This document shows, piece by piece, positions 25,210 to 33,864 of a stretch of DNA of 64,000 bases. Below the pieces are notes generated by a model that saw nothing but the letters and a program-made list of their open reading frames with translations, was not told the DNA's origin and ran no database searches. The stretch's first letter is position 1, and every line of letters starts with the position of its first letter. This DNA comes from Eoetvoesia sp035555955 (GTDB lineage: Bacteria > Pseudomonadota > Gammaproteobacteria > Burkholderiales > Burkholderiaceae_B), in the NCBI RefSeq assembly GCF_035555955.1, contig NZ_DATMGA010000027.1:62001-126000 (forward strand), written 5' to 3'. A program made the position numbers and the translations under genes.

Positions 25210-26385
25210 TTATTGCTTGCCGGGATCCTTGACGTTATCGAAGTGGGTCAATTCGACGACCGAGTTCTTGCCGTCCTTGCGCTGGATGGAGCCAATGTAG
25301 ATCCGCTGCACGATGTCGCGGGTTTCCGGGTCGATGCTGATCGGGCCGCGCGGGCTTTCCAGCTTCAGCCCTTTCAGGGCGGCCATTACCTTGTCGCCGT
25401 TCATGTCGCCATGCAGTTTCTTGGCCACCGCGTAGATGGCCGCCATGCCGTCATAGCCCGCCACCGAATAGGGCGCCGGCAATTCCTTGTCCTGCGAAAC
25501 CTGCTCGTAGGCCTTCAGGAATTTCTCGTTCTCGGGGGAGGCCCGGCCTTCCATGTACTGGGTCGAGATAAAGATATTGGTGGCCGAATCGCCCAGCGCC
25601 TGCAGCACTTCGTTGGGCAGTTCGCTGACCAGCAGCACCTTGACGCCGGCCTTGCCCAGGCCGCGCTCCTTGAAGGCCTTCATGAAGCCGGTGATCTGGT
25701 CGCCGCCCGGCACGAACACGAACACCGCATCGGGCTTGGCGTCCTGGATGCGATGCACGAACGGCGCAAGGTCGGGGCTGTTGAGCGGAACCTGCACGCT
25801 ACCGACGATCTTCCCGCCATTTTCCTTGAAGGTTTTTTCGAAGCCGGCCTTGGCATCCAGGCCGGGTGCATAGTCCGACACAATGGTAAACACGTTCTTG
25901 AAGCCGTGCTTGGCCGCCCAGATGCCCATGGGCGCGGCAATCTGCTGCAGCGTGAACGACACCCGCGCCACGTACGGCGAGCGGGTGGTAATACTGGACG
26001 CCGCCGCGTTCATGATGATCAAGGGCGTCTTGGCCCGGGTCGCCAAAGGAGCCGCCGCCAGCGCCTCGGGGGTAAAGCCGAAGCCGGCCAGCACGTTCAC
26101 CTTGTCGCGCGTCAGCAGCTCCTGGGCCAGGCGCTTGGAGATTTCCGGGACCGGGCCGGTCGTATCGCGCACGATGATCTCTACCTTCTTGCCCGCCACC
26201 GTATCGCCATGCACCTTGATATAGGCGTTCATGCCATTGAGAATGCGCCGGCCGTAATCGGCCATGGCGCCGGTGAACGGCGCGATCATGCCGATCTTGA
26301 TCGTATCCTGGGCGTGAGAGGGCGAGCCCGCCAGGCCCATTGCCATACAGGCGGCAGTCATTGCCAGGGTTTTGCGAAAATCCAT
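25210..26385 (-). CDS. Orphan Liv-type ABC solute-binding protein
   Basis: This 391-aa type I periplasmic binding protein has a Sec signal (MDFRKTLAMTAACMAMGLAG to SHAQ). Family motifs are TIKIGMIAPFTGAMADYGRR, LAGFGFTPEALAAAPL and YAPGLDAKAGFEKTFKENGG. No permease or ATPase lies next to it, so it must share another Liv channel such as the one at 17-22 kb, or act as a sensor. An IclR-type operator nearly identical to the one between tphR and tphA2 lies at 26567-26581, 182 bp upstream of its start. This suggests it belongs to the terephthalate-type regulon and may bind an aromatic acid. Confidence 0.9.
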   Translation of the reverse strand: MDFRKTLAMTAACMAMGLAGSPSHAQDTIKIGMIAPFTGAMADYGRRILNGMNAYIKVHGDTVAGKKVEIIVRDTTGPVPEISKRLAQELLTRDKVNVLAGFGFTPEALAAAPLATRAKTPLIIMNAAASSITTRSPYVARVSFTLQQIAAPMGIWAAKHGFKNVFTIVSDYAPGLDAKAGFEKTFKENGGKIVGSVQVPLNSPDLAPFVHRIQDAKPDAVFVFVPGGDQITGFMKAFKERGLGKAGVKVLLVSELPNEVLQALGDSATNIFISTQYMEGRASPENEKFLKAYEQVSQDKELPAPYSVAGYDGMAAIYAVAKKLHGDMNGDKVMAALKGLKLESPRGPISIDPETRDIVQRIYIGSIQRKDGKNSVVELTHFDNVKDPGKQ

Positions 26386-26704
26386 TCTTGTCTCCAGTGT
26401 GTTTGTCCATAGCTATGCAAACAGCTGCGCGAGGGCGCGGCCGGACGGCCCGCCGGGGCGCACGTCCAAACGCCGCCGTCGAAGGCGCCTGGGCGCAAGC
26501 CCCGCCGACAACATGAAACGAGTGTAGGAGCCGCCCGTTTTGACTGTCAACGAAAGCGGCCATTAAGTGCGCATTGCGAACAAACGTAATGGAAATCCAC
26601 GACCCTTACGGCACACTGAAGCCGTCCGCCAAAGACGTGTGCATACCCATGCATTCGCGTTCAAATGCGCGGCCCAACCGAACAGCGCGCCCGGCGCCAG
26701 GCCG
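26386..26704. other. Promoter region of the orphan binding protein, 319 bp
   Basis: There is no gene here. It contains the IclR-type site at 26567-26581 and a TTGACTGTCAA inverted repeat near 26539-26551. Confidence 0.5.
26567..26581. promoter_or_regulatory. IclR-type operator, copy 1
   Basis: GTGCGCATTGCGAAC is a 15-bp pseudo-palindrome of the form GT(G/T)CGC-N3-GCG(A/C)AC, as seen for PcaU/PobR-type IclR regulators. It matches the reverse complement of 27578-27592 at 14 of 15 positions. Confidence 0.65.
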
Positions 26705-27541
26705 CTAAAGAATGGATGCCAGCATCCTGCGCGCGCGCTCGAGCTCGGGCAGCAGCTGCTCGATCATATTGTCCAGGCTGCGGCGCGAAGTGGCGCTGAC
26801 TATGCTCAGCGCCCCCAGCACGCGCCCGCCGCCGTCCCGGATGGGAACCGCCAACGAACGCACGCCAAGCTCCAGCTCCTGGTCGCACACGGCATAGCCC
26901 CGTTTCCGCACCTCGTCGAGCAGGGAAACCAGCCCCGGGACATCCACCTGGGTGTGCGGCGTAAGCTGTATGCGCGCCATGCGCTTGAGGCGCAGCAGCG
27001 CCTCTTTCCTGGGCAGGTCGGCCAGCAGCACGCGGCCTGTCGCGGCACCGTGGGCGGGCAGGCGGGACCCCAGCCCCAAGCCGTTGGACAGGCTGCGCCG
27101 CGTAGAGGCGCGAGCCACGAACACCACGTCGGTGCCGTCCAGCACCGCGAATGAACTGGATTCGCGCGTGCGTTCGCTGATTGCCTCCAGGGTAGGCTGC
27201 ATGGTTCTGGCCAGGGAGTTGGACGCCAGGTAGGCATGGCCCAGGCGCAGGACGCGGGGCGCCAGGCGAAACAGCTTGCCGTCCCATTCCACATAGCCAA
27301 GACGCTGGAGGGTAAGCAGCGAACGCCGCGCGGAAGCGCGGGAATGCCCGGTTATGTCGGCGGCTTCGGTAAGGGTCAAAGCCTTGTTCGCAAGGCCGAA
27401 GGCTTCGATGATGGACAAGCCTTTTTCCAGGCCGGCAACGTACTCTTTTTCTTCTTTGCTGCGCTCGGGCGCGGCCGCCTGCCGCATCGAGCCGGCGGCC
27501 GATGCCCTTGCGTCGCTGTCGTTTTTTCTTGCGGTTGCCAT
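26705..27541 (-). CDS. tphR: IclR family regulator, TphR-like
   Basis: This 278-aa regulator has the IclR layout. The N-terminal winged helix includes LTEAADITGHSRASARRSLLTLQRLGYV. The C-terminal effector domain contains ARTMQPTLEAISERT, HGAATGRVLLA and QELELGVRSLAVPIRD, typical of the PcaR/PcaU/CatR branch. It is divergent from a tphA2-like gene, as TphR is in Comamonas-type terephthalate clusters. It most likely activates that operon with terephthalate or a related acid as effector. The ATG at 27541 is 125 bp from the tphA2 start. The gene name rests on context and should be read as TphR-like. Confidence 0.82.
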   Translation of the reverse strand: MATARKNDSDARASAAGSMRQAAAPERSKEEKEYVAGLEKGLSIIEAFGLANKALTLTEAADITGHSRASARRSLLTLQRLGYVEWDGKLFRLAPRVLRLGHAYLASNSLARTMQPTLEAISERTRESSSFAVLDGTDVVFVARASTRRSLSNGLGLGSRLPAHGAATGRVLLADLPRKEALLRLKRMARIQLTPHTQVDVPGLVSLLDEVRKRGYAVCDQELELGVRSLAVPIRDGGGRVLGALSIVSATSRRSLDNMIEQLLPELERARRMLASIL

Positions 27542-27577
27542 GCGGGCATTATAAGCAGGAGAAAGCGCATCCGTATA

Positions 27578-27592
27578 GTTCGCTATGCGCAC
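27578..27592. promoter_or_regulatory. IclR-type operator, copy 2
   Basis: GTTCGCTATGCGCAC lies in the divergent tphR-tphA2 promoter region, 37 bp upstream of the tphR start. It is the near-exact inverted counterpart of 26567-26581. Confidence 0.7.
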
Positions 27593-27666
27593 ATTATGGC
27601 CGATTTCTTTGACTGCCATGCAAGGCCTGCCTAAACTTGTTTCGTACATTTCAAGCAGGACTCGAC

Positions 27667-28923
27667 ATGACCACAGACACCGTGCACGATACAAGCGCCA
27701 CGTCCATTCCCGCATGGGAAGGCGACATCACCCAGATTCCATACTGGGTTTACCGCAACGAAGACGTTCGAAAACTGGAGCAGGAAAAAATCTACCAGGG
27801 ACCGACCTGGAACTATCTTTGCCTGGAAGCCGAGATTCCCAAGGCCGGCGACTACCGCAGCACCTTCGTGGGCGAAATGCCGGTCGTCGTCACGCGCAAC
27901 ACCGACGGCGGCATCCACGCCTTCGAAAACCGCTGCGCCCACCGGGGCGCGCTCATTGCGCTGGAAGACGGCGGCAACGTCAGGAACTTCTCCTGTGTTT
28001 ACCACGCCTGGAACTACGACCTGGCCGGCACGCTGCAGGGCGTGGCGTTTCAGCGGGGGGTAAAGGGCAAGGGCGGCATGCCCGACACCTTTTCCAAGAC
28101 GGCGCTGGGCCCGCGCAAGCTGCACATCGCCACCTTTTGCGGCCTGGTCTTCGGCAGCCTGGACGGCAACGCCCCTCCTATCGACGAATACCTGGGCGAC
28201 GAAATCGCCTCCCGCATCAAGCGCGTGCTGCACAAACCGGTAAAAGTCATCGGCCGCTTCAAGCAGATTCTTCCCAACAACTGGAAGCTGTACTTCGAGA
28301 ACGTCAAGGACAGCTACCATGCCAGCCTCCTGCATGTGTTCTTCACCACCTTCCGCCTGAACCGGCTGTCGCAGAAAGGCGGGGTCATCGTCAGCGAAAC
28401 CGGCGCGCATCACGTCAGCTATTCGGCCATCGATACGCAAGAGGCTTCCAGCGCCGAGTACGAAAGCGAAAAGCTGCGCACCGACAAGGAAAACTACCTG
28501 CTGGCCGACCCCAGCCTGCTCGACGGCGTGGATGAATTCGGCGACGGAGTCACCCTGCAGATACTTTCCGTGTTTCCCGGCTTCGTGCTGCAACAGATCC
28601 GCAACAGCCTGGCAGTGCGCCAGGTTCTTCCCACCGGCCAGGAAAGCACCGAACTCAACTGGACCTACCTGGGCTTCGAGGACGACACGCCCGAAATGGA
28701 CACCATGCGTCTCAAGCAAGCCAACCTCATCGGCCCCTCGGGATTCGTCTCGATGGAGGACGGGGCGGTGGGCAGCTTCGTGCAGCGAGGCATACGCTGC
28801 GCCGATGCCGAATACAGCGTCGTGCAGATGGGGGGAAGCGGCATCGGCAGCGTCGACTACCGGGCAACGGAAACATCGGTTCGCGGCTTCTGGAAAGCCT
28901 ACCGCGACCACATGGGGTTTTGA
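27667..28923 (+). CDS. tphA2: Terephthalate 1,2-dioxygenase large subunit (TphA2-like)
   Basis: This 418-aa Rieske oxygenase alpha subunit has 2Fe-2S ligands in CAHRG (Cys90, His92) and CVYHAW (Cys110, His113). The mononuclear iron ligands lie in ENVKDSYHASLLH (His218, His223). Long blocks agree with what I recall of Comamonas TphA2, including WNYLCLEAEIP, VLHKPVKVIGRF, LPNNWKLYFENVKDSYHASL and GPSGFVSMEDGAVG. The enzyme would dihydroxylate terephthalate to the 1,2-cis-dihydrodiol. The ATG at 27667 has an AGGA Shine-Dalgarno. Closely related alternatives are anthranilate or salicylate 5-hydroxylase type enzymes, but the PdxA-family gene downstream favours the terephthalate type. Confidence 0.88.
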   Translation: MTTDTVHDTSATSIPAWEGDITQIPYWVYRNEDVRKLEQEKIYQGPTWNYLCLEAEIPKAGDYRSTFVGEMPVVVTRNTDGGIHAFENRCAHRGALIALEDGGNVRNFSCVYHAWNYDLAGTLQGVAFQRGVKGKGGMPDTFSKTALGPRKLHIATFCGLVFGSLDGNAPPIDEYLGDEIASRIKRVLHKPVKVIGRFKQILPNNWKLYFENVKDSYHASLLHVFFTTFRLNRLSQKGGVIVSETGAHHVSYSAIDTQEASSAEYESEKLRTDKENYLLADPSLLDGVDEFGDGVTLQILSVFPGFVLQQIRNSLAVRQVLPTGQESTELNWTYLGFEDDTPEMDTMRLKQANLIGPSGFVSMEDGAVGSFVQRGIRCADAEYSVVQMGGSGIGSVDYRATETSVRGFWKAYRDHMGF

Positions 28924-28924
28924 A

Positions 28925-29395
28925 ATGACAGCGATAAACTACGAACAACTGAATGCCTTCAACGCCGCCTACGCTTCCTGTATCGACGAGGACAAACTGG
29001 AGTCCTGGCCCGCGTTCTTCACCGGCCACTGCCTGTACAAGATCACCACGGCCGAGAACCACGAAGCAGGCCTGCCGGCGGGGCTCATCTACGCCGACAG
29101 CAAAGGCATGCTGACCGACCGGGTCAGCGCCCTGCGCGAAGCCAATGTATACGAGCGCCAGCGCTATCGCCACATCATCGGCACGCCGCACATTACCAGC
29201 ACCGCGCCCGACGCGCTGCAAGCCGAAACCCCTTTCCTCGTAACCCGCATCATGCGCGGCGGTAAAATGGATTTGTTCGCCACGGGGAAATATGTGGATC
29301 GCTTCGTACACGACGGCGCAGAGCTGAAACTGGCGCAACGCATCGTGGTTTGCGACAGCACGAGCTTCGACACGCTGTTGGCCATTCCCCTGTAG
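28925..29395 (+). CDS. tphA3: Terephthalate 1,2-dioxygenase small subunit (TphA3-like)
   Basis: This 156-aa beta subunit of a ring-hydroxylating dioxygenase has the SnoaL-like cone fold. The blocks MLTDRVSALREANVYERQRYRHI and VCDSTSFDTLLAIPL match the TphA3 pattern as I recall it. The start is one base after the tphA2 stop, so the two are translated together. Beta subunits are structural in the alpha3-beta3 hexamer. A second, more diverged beta subunit is encoded at 58628-59107. Confidence 0.88.
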   Translation: MTAINYEQLNAFNAAYASCIDEDKLESWPAFFTGHCLYKITTAENHEAGLPAGLIYADSKGMLTDRVSALREANVYERQRYRHIIGTPHITSTAPDALQAETPFLVTRIMRGGKMDLFATGKYVDRFVHDGAELKLAQRIVVCDSTSFDTLLAIPL

Positions 29396-29430
29396 GCCCG
29401 TGTAGCGACCGGCCAGGCAAGATTGCTTCC

Positions 29431-30405
29431 ATGACTGATCAAAAAAGAATTGCCGTCGCCCTGGGCGACCCCAACGGCATCGGCCCTGAAATCGCCGTCA
29501 AGGCCGCCGCCCATTTTGCCGGCGGCCCATTGCAGCCGGTGCTCGTCGGCGACGTCCATATCATCCAGGAATACGCCCGGCGCCACGCGCCGGATCTGCC
29601 CCTGATCGCACTGGAGCGGGCCGAGCCTGGCGGGCGGGCTCTGGTTTACGTGGACGTGCCGGCCCTTGCAGAGTCAAGCTTCAAACCCGGCCAGGTGCTG
29701 CCGGAGGCGGGCCGGGCAACGGTGGCCTATGTGAAACGTGCCGTGGAGCTCGCGCAATCGGGGCAGGCGGCGGCCGTGGTCGGCTGCCCGCATTCGGAGA
29801 CCGCCATCAACCAGGCGGGCATTGCCTTTTCGGGATACCCCGGACTTATCGCCCAGCTTACCGGCACGCCTTCGGAAAAGGTGTTCCTGATGCTGGTGGC
29901 GGCCGGCCTGCGCATTGCGCACGTCACACTGCATGAAAGCGTCAAGACCGCCCTGCGGCGGATCACTCCAGACCTCGTCGTCGAGGCCGCGCTGGCGGCC
30001 GTGGCGGCCGAGAGGAAGCTGGGCAATCCAAACCCCACCATAGGCGTGTTCGGCATCAACCCCCATGCCGGCGAGAACGGCCTGTTCGGCGACGACGACC
30101 TGCACATCACCGAACCCGCCGTCGCGCGCCTGCGCGAAAAAGGCCTGCGCGTGGACGGCCCCACGGGCGCGGACCTTCTGCTTGGGCAGCGCCGGCACGA
30201 TATCTACATTGCCATGTTCCACGACCAGGGCCATATCCCAGTCAAATTGCTCAGCCCGCTGCGCTCCAGCGCGCTGACCATCGGCACGCCCATCCTGTTT
30301 TCCAGCGTCGGCCACGGCAGCGCCTTCGACATTGCCGGCCAGGGCATCGCCGACCCCGTATCGGTGGTCGAAACGCTTTCGCTGCTGGACCAGGCAGAGC
30401 CCTAG
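29431..30405 (+). CDS. tphB: PdxA-family cis-dihydrodiol dehydrogenase (TphB-like)
   Basis: This 324-aa protein belongs to the PdxA superfamily. It has the GDPNGIGPE motif near the N-terminus and metal-binding histidines in VTLHESVKTAL, GINPHAGENG and MFHDQGHIPVK. TphB of terephthalate pathways belongs to this family and converts the terephthalate dihydrodiol to protocatechuate with loss of CO2. Position directly after tphA2-A3 makes that role far more likely than pyridoxine synthesis. The ATG at 29431 is 36 bp after tphA3. No reductase (TphA1) gene follows here; a candidate lies at 35464-36516. Confidence 0.87.
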   Translation: MTDQKRIAVALGDPNGIGPEIAVKAAAHFAGGPLQPVLVGDVHIIQEYARRHAPDLPLIALERAEPGGRALVYVDVPALAESSFKPGQVLPEAGRATVAYVKRAVELAQSGQAAAVVGCPHSETAINQAGIAFSGYPGLIAQLTGTPSEKVFLMLVAAGLRIAHVTLHESVKTALRRITPDLVVEAALAAVAAERKLGNPNPTIGVFGINPHAGENGLFGDDDLHITEPAVARLREKGLRVDGPTGADLLLGQRRHDIYIAMFHDQGHIPVKLLSPLRSSALTIGTPILFSSVGHGSAFDIAGQGIADPVSVVETLSLLDQAEP

Positions 30406-30413
30406 ACTCCGGC

Positions 30414-31976
30414 TCACTCCGCCATCAACACGGCTTCTGGTTCGCCGTCCTCGGCATCGCCCGGATTCTCCGTCTTCCTGGTTCGCATCAGCCACAGGAA
30501 AGGCATGGACAGCACCGTTACCCACAGCATCAGCCGGAAGTCGTCCAGGTAGGCAATGAACGAGGCCTGCCTGGTCAGAAGCCCGTTCAACGCCGCCAGG
30601 CCCGCCGTGGTGTTCAGGTCGAACGCGCGCGTCAACGCACCCGGATGCAACGCCACCGCGCCGGCCGTTATATAGGCCGCCAGCGAACTGTGCGCAATGG
30701 CCGTGTTGCGCGTCAGCAGCGTCTGCATGGCCGAAATGCCGATGCTGCTGCCGATGTTGCGCAGCAAGCTGAAAATGGCCGTGCCTTCGGAACGCAGGTG
30801 GCGAGCCAGCGTGGAGAAAGTCATGGTGGTCAGCGGCACGTAGCAAAAACCCAGGCCCATGCCCTGCAAGAAGCCCGGCCACACGATATCCCACTCTCGA
30901 AGCTGCGGCGTATAACAGGCCATGGCCCACAACGACAAGGCGGTCAGCCCAAAGCCGCCGGCAACGATCAGGCGGCTGTCGATGCGGCCCACCAGCCGCC
31001 CCGCGAACAACATGGCGAACATCGTGCCGATACCGGTAGGCGCGGTTACCAGGCCGGTCGTCATCACCGGATACCCCAGCAGGTTTTCCAGCATGGGGGG
31101 CAACAGCGCGCGCGTCGCGTAAAGCAGCAACCCAAGCAAAAAATAGAATGCCAGCCCGGTAATGAAATTCCTGTCGTGCATGAGCTTGACGTTAAGAAAC
31201 GATTTTTCGCCGGAGCTTATCGTGTGCAGCACAAAAAAAGTAAACGCGACGACGGTGCAGATCGCCTCGATGCGAATTTCGATGGAGCCGAACCAGTCCA
31301 GCTGCTCGCCCCTGTCCAAAAAGAGCTGAAACATGCCGATGGCGATGGCCAGCATGGTAAAGCCGAACCAGTCGAACTTCTGGATAAGCTTGGACGTCAG
31401 TTCGTGCACATAGCGGTACACGCCAAGAAACGACAACACCCCCACCGGAAGGTTGATCAAAAACACCCAGCGCCAGCTCACGTTGTCGGTCAGGTATCCG
31501 CCCAGGGTCGGCCCCAGGATCGGCCCCAGCATGACGCCCATGCCCCATACCGCCATGGCCCGCGCATGGCGCTCGGGCGGATTGATGTCCAGCATCACCG
31601 CCTGCGATAGCGGCACCAGCGCCGCCCCGAACACCCCTTGCAAAAGGCGGGCCAGCACAATCTCGGCCAGGTTCCCGGAGATCCCGCACAACAGCGAGCT
31701 GATGGTGAAGCCCGCAATGGAGACCATGAATATCGTCTTGCGCCCGTAGCGGCCAGAAAGCCAGCCCGTTACCGGCGTGGCAATGGCGGCCGCCACGATG
31801 TACGAGGTCAGCACCCACATGATCTGGTCCTGCGACGCCGAGAGGCTGCCCGCCATATGGGGCAACGCCACATTGGCGATGGTGCTGTCCAGCGTCTGCA
31901 TGATGGTCGCCAGCATGATGGACAAGGTCACCATGAAACGATTCAGTTCGGGGGGAGACTCGCTTTTTTCAACCAC
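30414..31976 (-). CDS. DHA2 family drug efflux MFS permease (EmrB type)
   Basis: This 520-aa membrane protein has about 14 spans. It has the EmrB/QacA motifs IMQTLDSTIANVALP in span 1, WVLTSYIVAAAIATPVTGWL, the loop motif GRYGRKTIF and LGPILGPTLGGYL of motif C. The start is assigned to a GTG at 31976 with a GGAAA Shine-Dalgarno. This places it downstream of a MarR-type operator at 32000-32017; the longer reading would run through that operator. It follows a MarR gene on the same strand, the usual EmrR/EmrB-like efflux arrangement. No EmrA membrane-fusion partner is present. Confidence 0.88.
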   Translation of the reverse strand: MVEKSESPPELNRFMVTLSIMLATIMQTLDSTIANVALPHMAGSLSASQDQIMWVLTSYIVAAAIATPVTGWLSGRYGRKTIFMVSIAGFTISSLLCGISGNLAEIVLARLLQGVFGAALVPLSQAVMLDINPPERHARAMAVWGMGVMLGPILGPTLGGYLTDNVSWRWVFLINLPVGVLSFLGVYRYVHELTSKLIQKFDWFGFTMLAIAIGMFQLFLDRGEQLDWFGSIEIRIEAICTVVAFTFFVLHTISSGEKSFLNVKLMHDRNFITGLAFYFLLGLLLYATRALLPPMLENLLGYPVMTTGLVTAPTGIGTMFAMLFAGRLVGRIDSRLIVAGGFGLTALSLWAMACYTPQLREWDIVWPGFLQGMGLGFCYVPLTTMTFSTLARHLRSEGTAIFSLLRNIGSSIGISAMQTLLTRNTAIAHSSLAAYITAGAVALHPGALTRAFDLNTTAGLAALNGLLTRQASFIAYLDDFRLMLWVTVLSMPFLWLMRTRKTENPGDAEDGEPEAVLMAE

Positions 31977-31999
31977 AGTATTTCCAGTCCCGCAAAATA

Positions 32000-32017
32000 T
32001 AATAACGCCAGTTACTA
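32000..32017. promoter_or_regulatory. MarR operator, copy 2 (efflux gene)
   Basis: TAATAAC, 4-nt spacer, GTTACTA differs at one base from the perfect repeat at 32602-32619. It lies 24 bp upstream of the DHA2 efflux start codon. Confidence 0.6.
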
Positions 32018-32099
32018 TCTGGGCGAACACCACCCGTCAAGAAAACAAAGAGGCTCTTGGCACTTGCCGAGCAATCTCCTCGACAAGGGTTAACAGGCC

Positions 32100-32600
32100 C
32101 TAATCCAGCTTGTCCAGCAGTTTTCTCAACAAACGCTCGAGCTCGTCCACCTCTTGCGCGTTGAACTCCTGCAAAGCCTGCTTGACGTACGTTCCGCGTG
32201 AAGGCATAAGCGTTTCCACGAATTTCGCGCCTTTGGGCGTCATCTTCAACAACACCTGGCGCCGGTCGTTGCTGTCGGCCGACCGCCGCACAAAGCCGTG
32301 CCGCTGCAGCTCGCGCGCCACCCTCGTGCTGTTGGTGCGCGACGAATTCATGAATACGCTCAGTTCCGACGGCTTCAGGCAGCGATCGGGACTGGCATAG
32401 ATGACCACCAGCGACGTCCACAGCGTAGCGTTCAGGCCATGCTCTTTGAACGGCGCATCCATATAGTCGTTAAGCCGCAATGCCACATGCTGGAACAGAC
32501 GAAGGATCACCGACTCGCGCATCAGGCTGCGCGAGGAAAGCCGCTGCGACAGGCTTTGCATGGCTTGTTCGAACGATTGGAAGGAAGAAGGCTTGTCCAT
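32100..32600 (-). CDS. MarR family transcriptional regulator
   Basis: This 166-aa regulator has a MarR winged helix: LKPSELSVFMNSSRTNSTRVARELQ followed by the wing VRRSADSNDRRQVLL. It is probably the repressor of itself and of the DHA2 pump. TAGTAAC-N4-GTTACTA repeats lie at its own start and before the pump. The ATG at 32600 is used; an ATG at 32612 would fall inside the operator. No Shine-Dalgarno is visible for either. Confidence 0.85.
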   Translation of the reverse strand: MDKPSSFQSFEQAMQSLSQRLSSRSLMRESVILRLFQHVALRLNDYMDAPFKEHGLNATLWTSLVVIYASPDRCLKPSELSVFMNSSRTNSTRVARELQRHGFVRRSADSNDRRQVLLKMTPKGAKFVETLMPSRGTYVKQALQEFNAQEVDELERLLRKLLDKLD

Positions 32601-32601
32601 A

Positions 32602-32619
32602 TAGTAACGCATGTTACTA
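32602..32619. promoter_or_regulatory. MarR operator, copy 1
   Basis: TAGTAAC, GCAT, GTTACTA is a perfect 7-bp inverted repeat directly upstream of the MarR start codon. The half-site GCATGTTACTA recurs at 32711-32721. Confidence 0.7.
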
Positions 32620-32621
32620 CT

Positions 32622-32657
32622 TATGCCCGCCTGCGGGAAATCCACGCGGCGGGCATA
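32622..32657. other. GC-rich inverted repeat upstream of the MarR gene
   Basis: TATGCCCGCC and GGCGGGCATA form perfect 10-bp arms separated by 16 nt, beside the MarR operator. It could be a leader hairpin or a second protein-binding site. Confidence 0.4.
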
Positions 32658-32757
32658 TCGTTTACCCCCCGCAACAGACTGAAATACCTGCTAGCACCCT
32701 ATGCCGGCATGCATGTTACTAAGAAAGAAACCATAGCCAGTTCGAGAATCGCAACCG

Positions 32758-33795
32758 ATGCCCACACCCAGAAGCCGCTTCAGCACAGCCATGGATACCG
32801 CCAGAGTGGCGGCCTGCTTCATGGTGGTCATGCTGCACACGGCGGCAACGCGCTTTGGCTCCTTCGACGAGCAGTGGTGGGCCAGCAACTTCTACGATTC
32901 GCTGGTGCGCAGCTGCGTGCCGCTGTTCCTGATGATCACCGGGGTGCTGCTGTTGGGCAAGCGGGAATCCCTGCCCGCCTTCCTCTCAAAGCGCTTTGCA
33001 CGAGTTCTGCCGCCGCTGGTATTCTGGTCGCTGTTCTACATGGCCTGGAACACTTGGCGCGGCGAGCGCTATGGCCCCTGGTACGGCTGGCTCGAAGCCA
33101 TCATCCACGGACCTGTTGTCTTCCACCTTTGGTATTTGTACGCCATTGTCGGCATCTACTTGTTCGTGCCCTTCCTGCGCAGCATATGGAACGCCGCCCG
33201 GCCCGGCGAAAAAATCTGCTATCTCGCCCTTTGGGCGGGCGCATCCGCCTGGCCGACCCTGGGAACCGCGCTGGGCCTGGAAACCCGCCTGCTGCAGACC
33301 TACGGGCTGGACACCTTCGTCGGACTGGCCGGCTACCTTTTCCTGGGCGCCTATGTACACGAAGCCTGGCTCCGCCAGGAAAACAAGCGCCGCTACTGGT
33401 GCGCTTCCTTGGGATTGTTCATGGTGTTCGGCGCCCTGACCATGTTTGCCACCTATGCCTACTCGGAACATATCGGCAAGCCCAGCACTCTGTTCTACGA
33501 ATACCTCTCCCCCCTGGTCATGGCCTCCGCCGTCTGCGCCTTCAACGTCGTGTACGGCATCGGCGCCAAGGCCCACACCTATGCCGGGCCGCTGCAGGCC
33601 CTGTCGGCATGCACACTGGGCATCTACTGCCTGCATGTTTTCGTCTTGCGGGAGGTCGATGACACCTTGCAAACCCTGAACCCGGCCGCATCGCCCTGGT
33701 GGTCCATCCCCGCCACCGCCGCGGGCGTGTTCGGCCTTTCGCTGGGCGCGATCATGCTGCTGCGGCGAATCAAGGCGTTCGAGCTGGTGACTTGA
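32758..33795 (+). CDS. Membrane acyltransferase, acyltransferase 3 family
   Basis: This 345-aa integral membrane protein has about ten spans. The family's N-terminal pattern is present (ARVAACFMVVMLHTA, with the conserved His), and the RSCVPLFLMITGVLLLGK segment follows. Such proteins acetylate or succinylate surface polysaccharides or antibiotics. It stands alone between the MarR gene and a SpoIIAA-like gene, so the acceptor is unknown. Confidence 0.82.
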   Translation: MPTPRSRFSTAMDTARVAACFMVVMLHTAATRFGSFDEQWWASNFYDSLVRSCVPLFLMITGVLLLGKRESLPAFLSKRFARVLPPLVFWSLFYMAWNTWRGERYGPWYGWLEAIIHGPVVFHLWYLYAIVGIYLFVPFLRSIWNAARPGEKICYLALWAGASAWPTLGTALGLETRLLQTYGLDTFVGLAGYLFLGAYVHEAWLRQENKRRYWCASLGLFMVFGALTMFATYAYSEHIGKPSTLFYEYLSPLVMASAVCAFNVVYGIGAKAHTYAGPLQALSACTLGIYCLHVFVLREVDDTLQTLNPAASPWWSIPATAAGVFGLSLGAIMLLRRIKAFELVT

Positions 33796-33864
33796 GCGGA
33801 GGGGCCGAGCACCAGTCTCATTCGCACCTGAACGTGTAACATCTCCTTAGCTAGAGGTTTTCCC

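Noticed and set aside
29431..30405. Pyridoxine biosynthesis gene pdxA
   Set aside because: The family fits, but the position directly after a TphA2-A3-like dioxygenase makes the TphB-type dihydrodiol dehydrogenase role much more likely.
11966..32103. A 13-bp match (AGGGCCTGTTAAC and its reverse complement) at about 11967 and 32090, both intergenic
   Set aside because: A 13-bp match is expected many times by chance in 64 kb, and no transposase or longer terminal repeat supports an insertion sequence.
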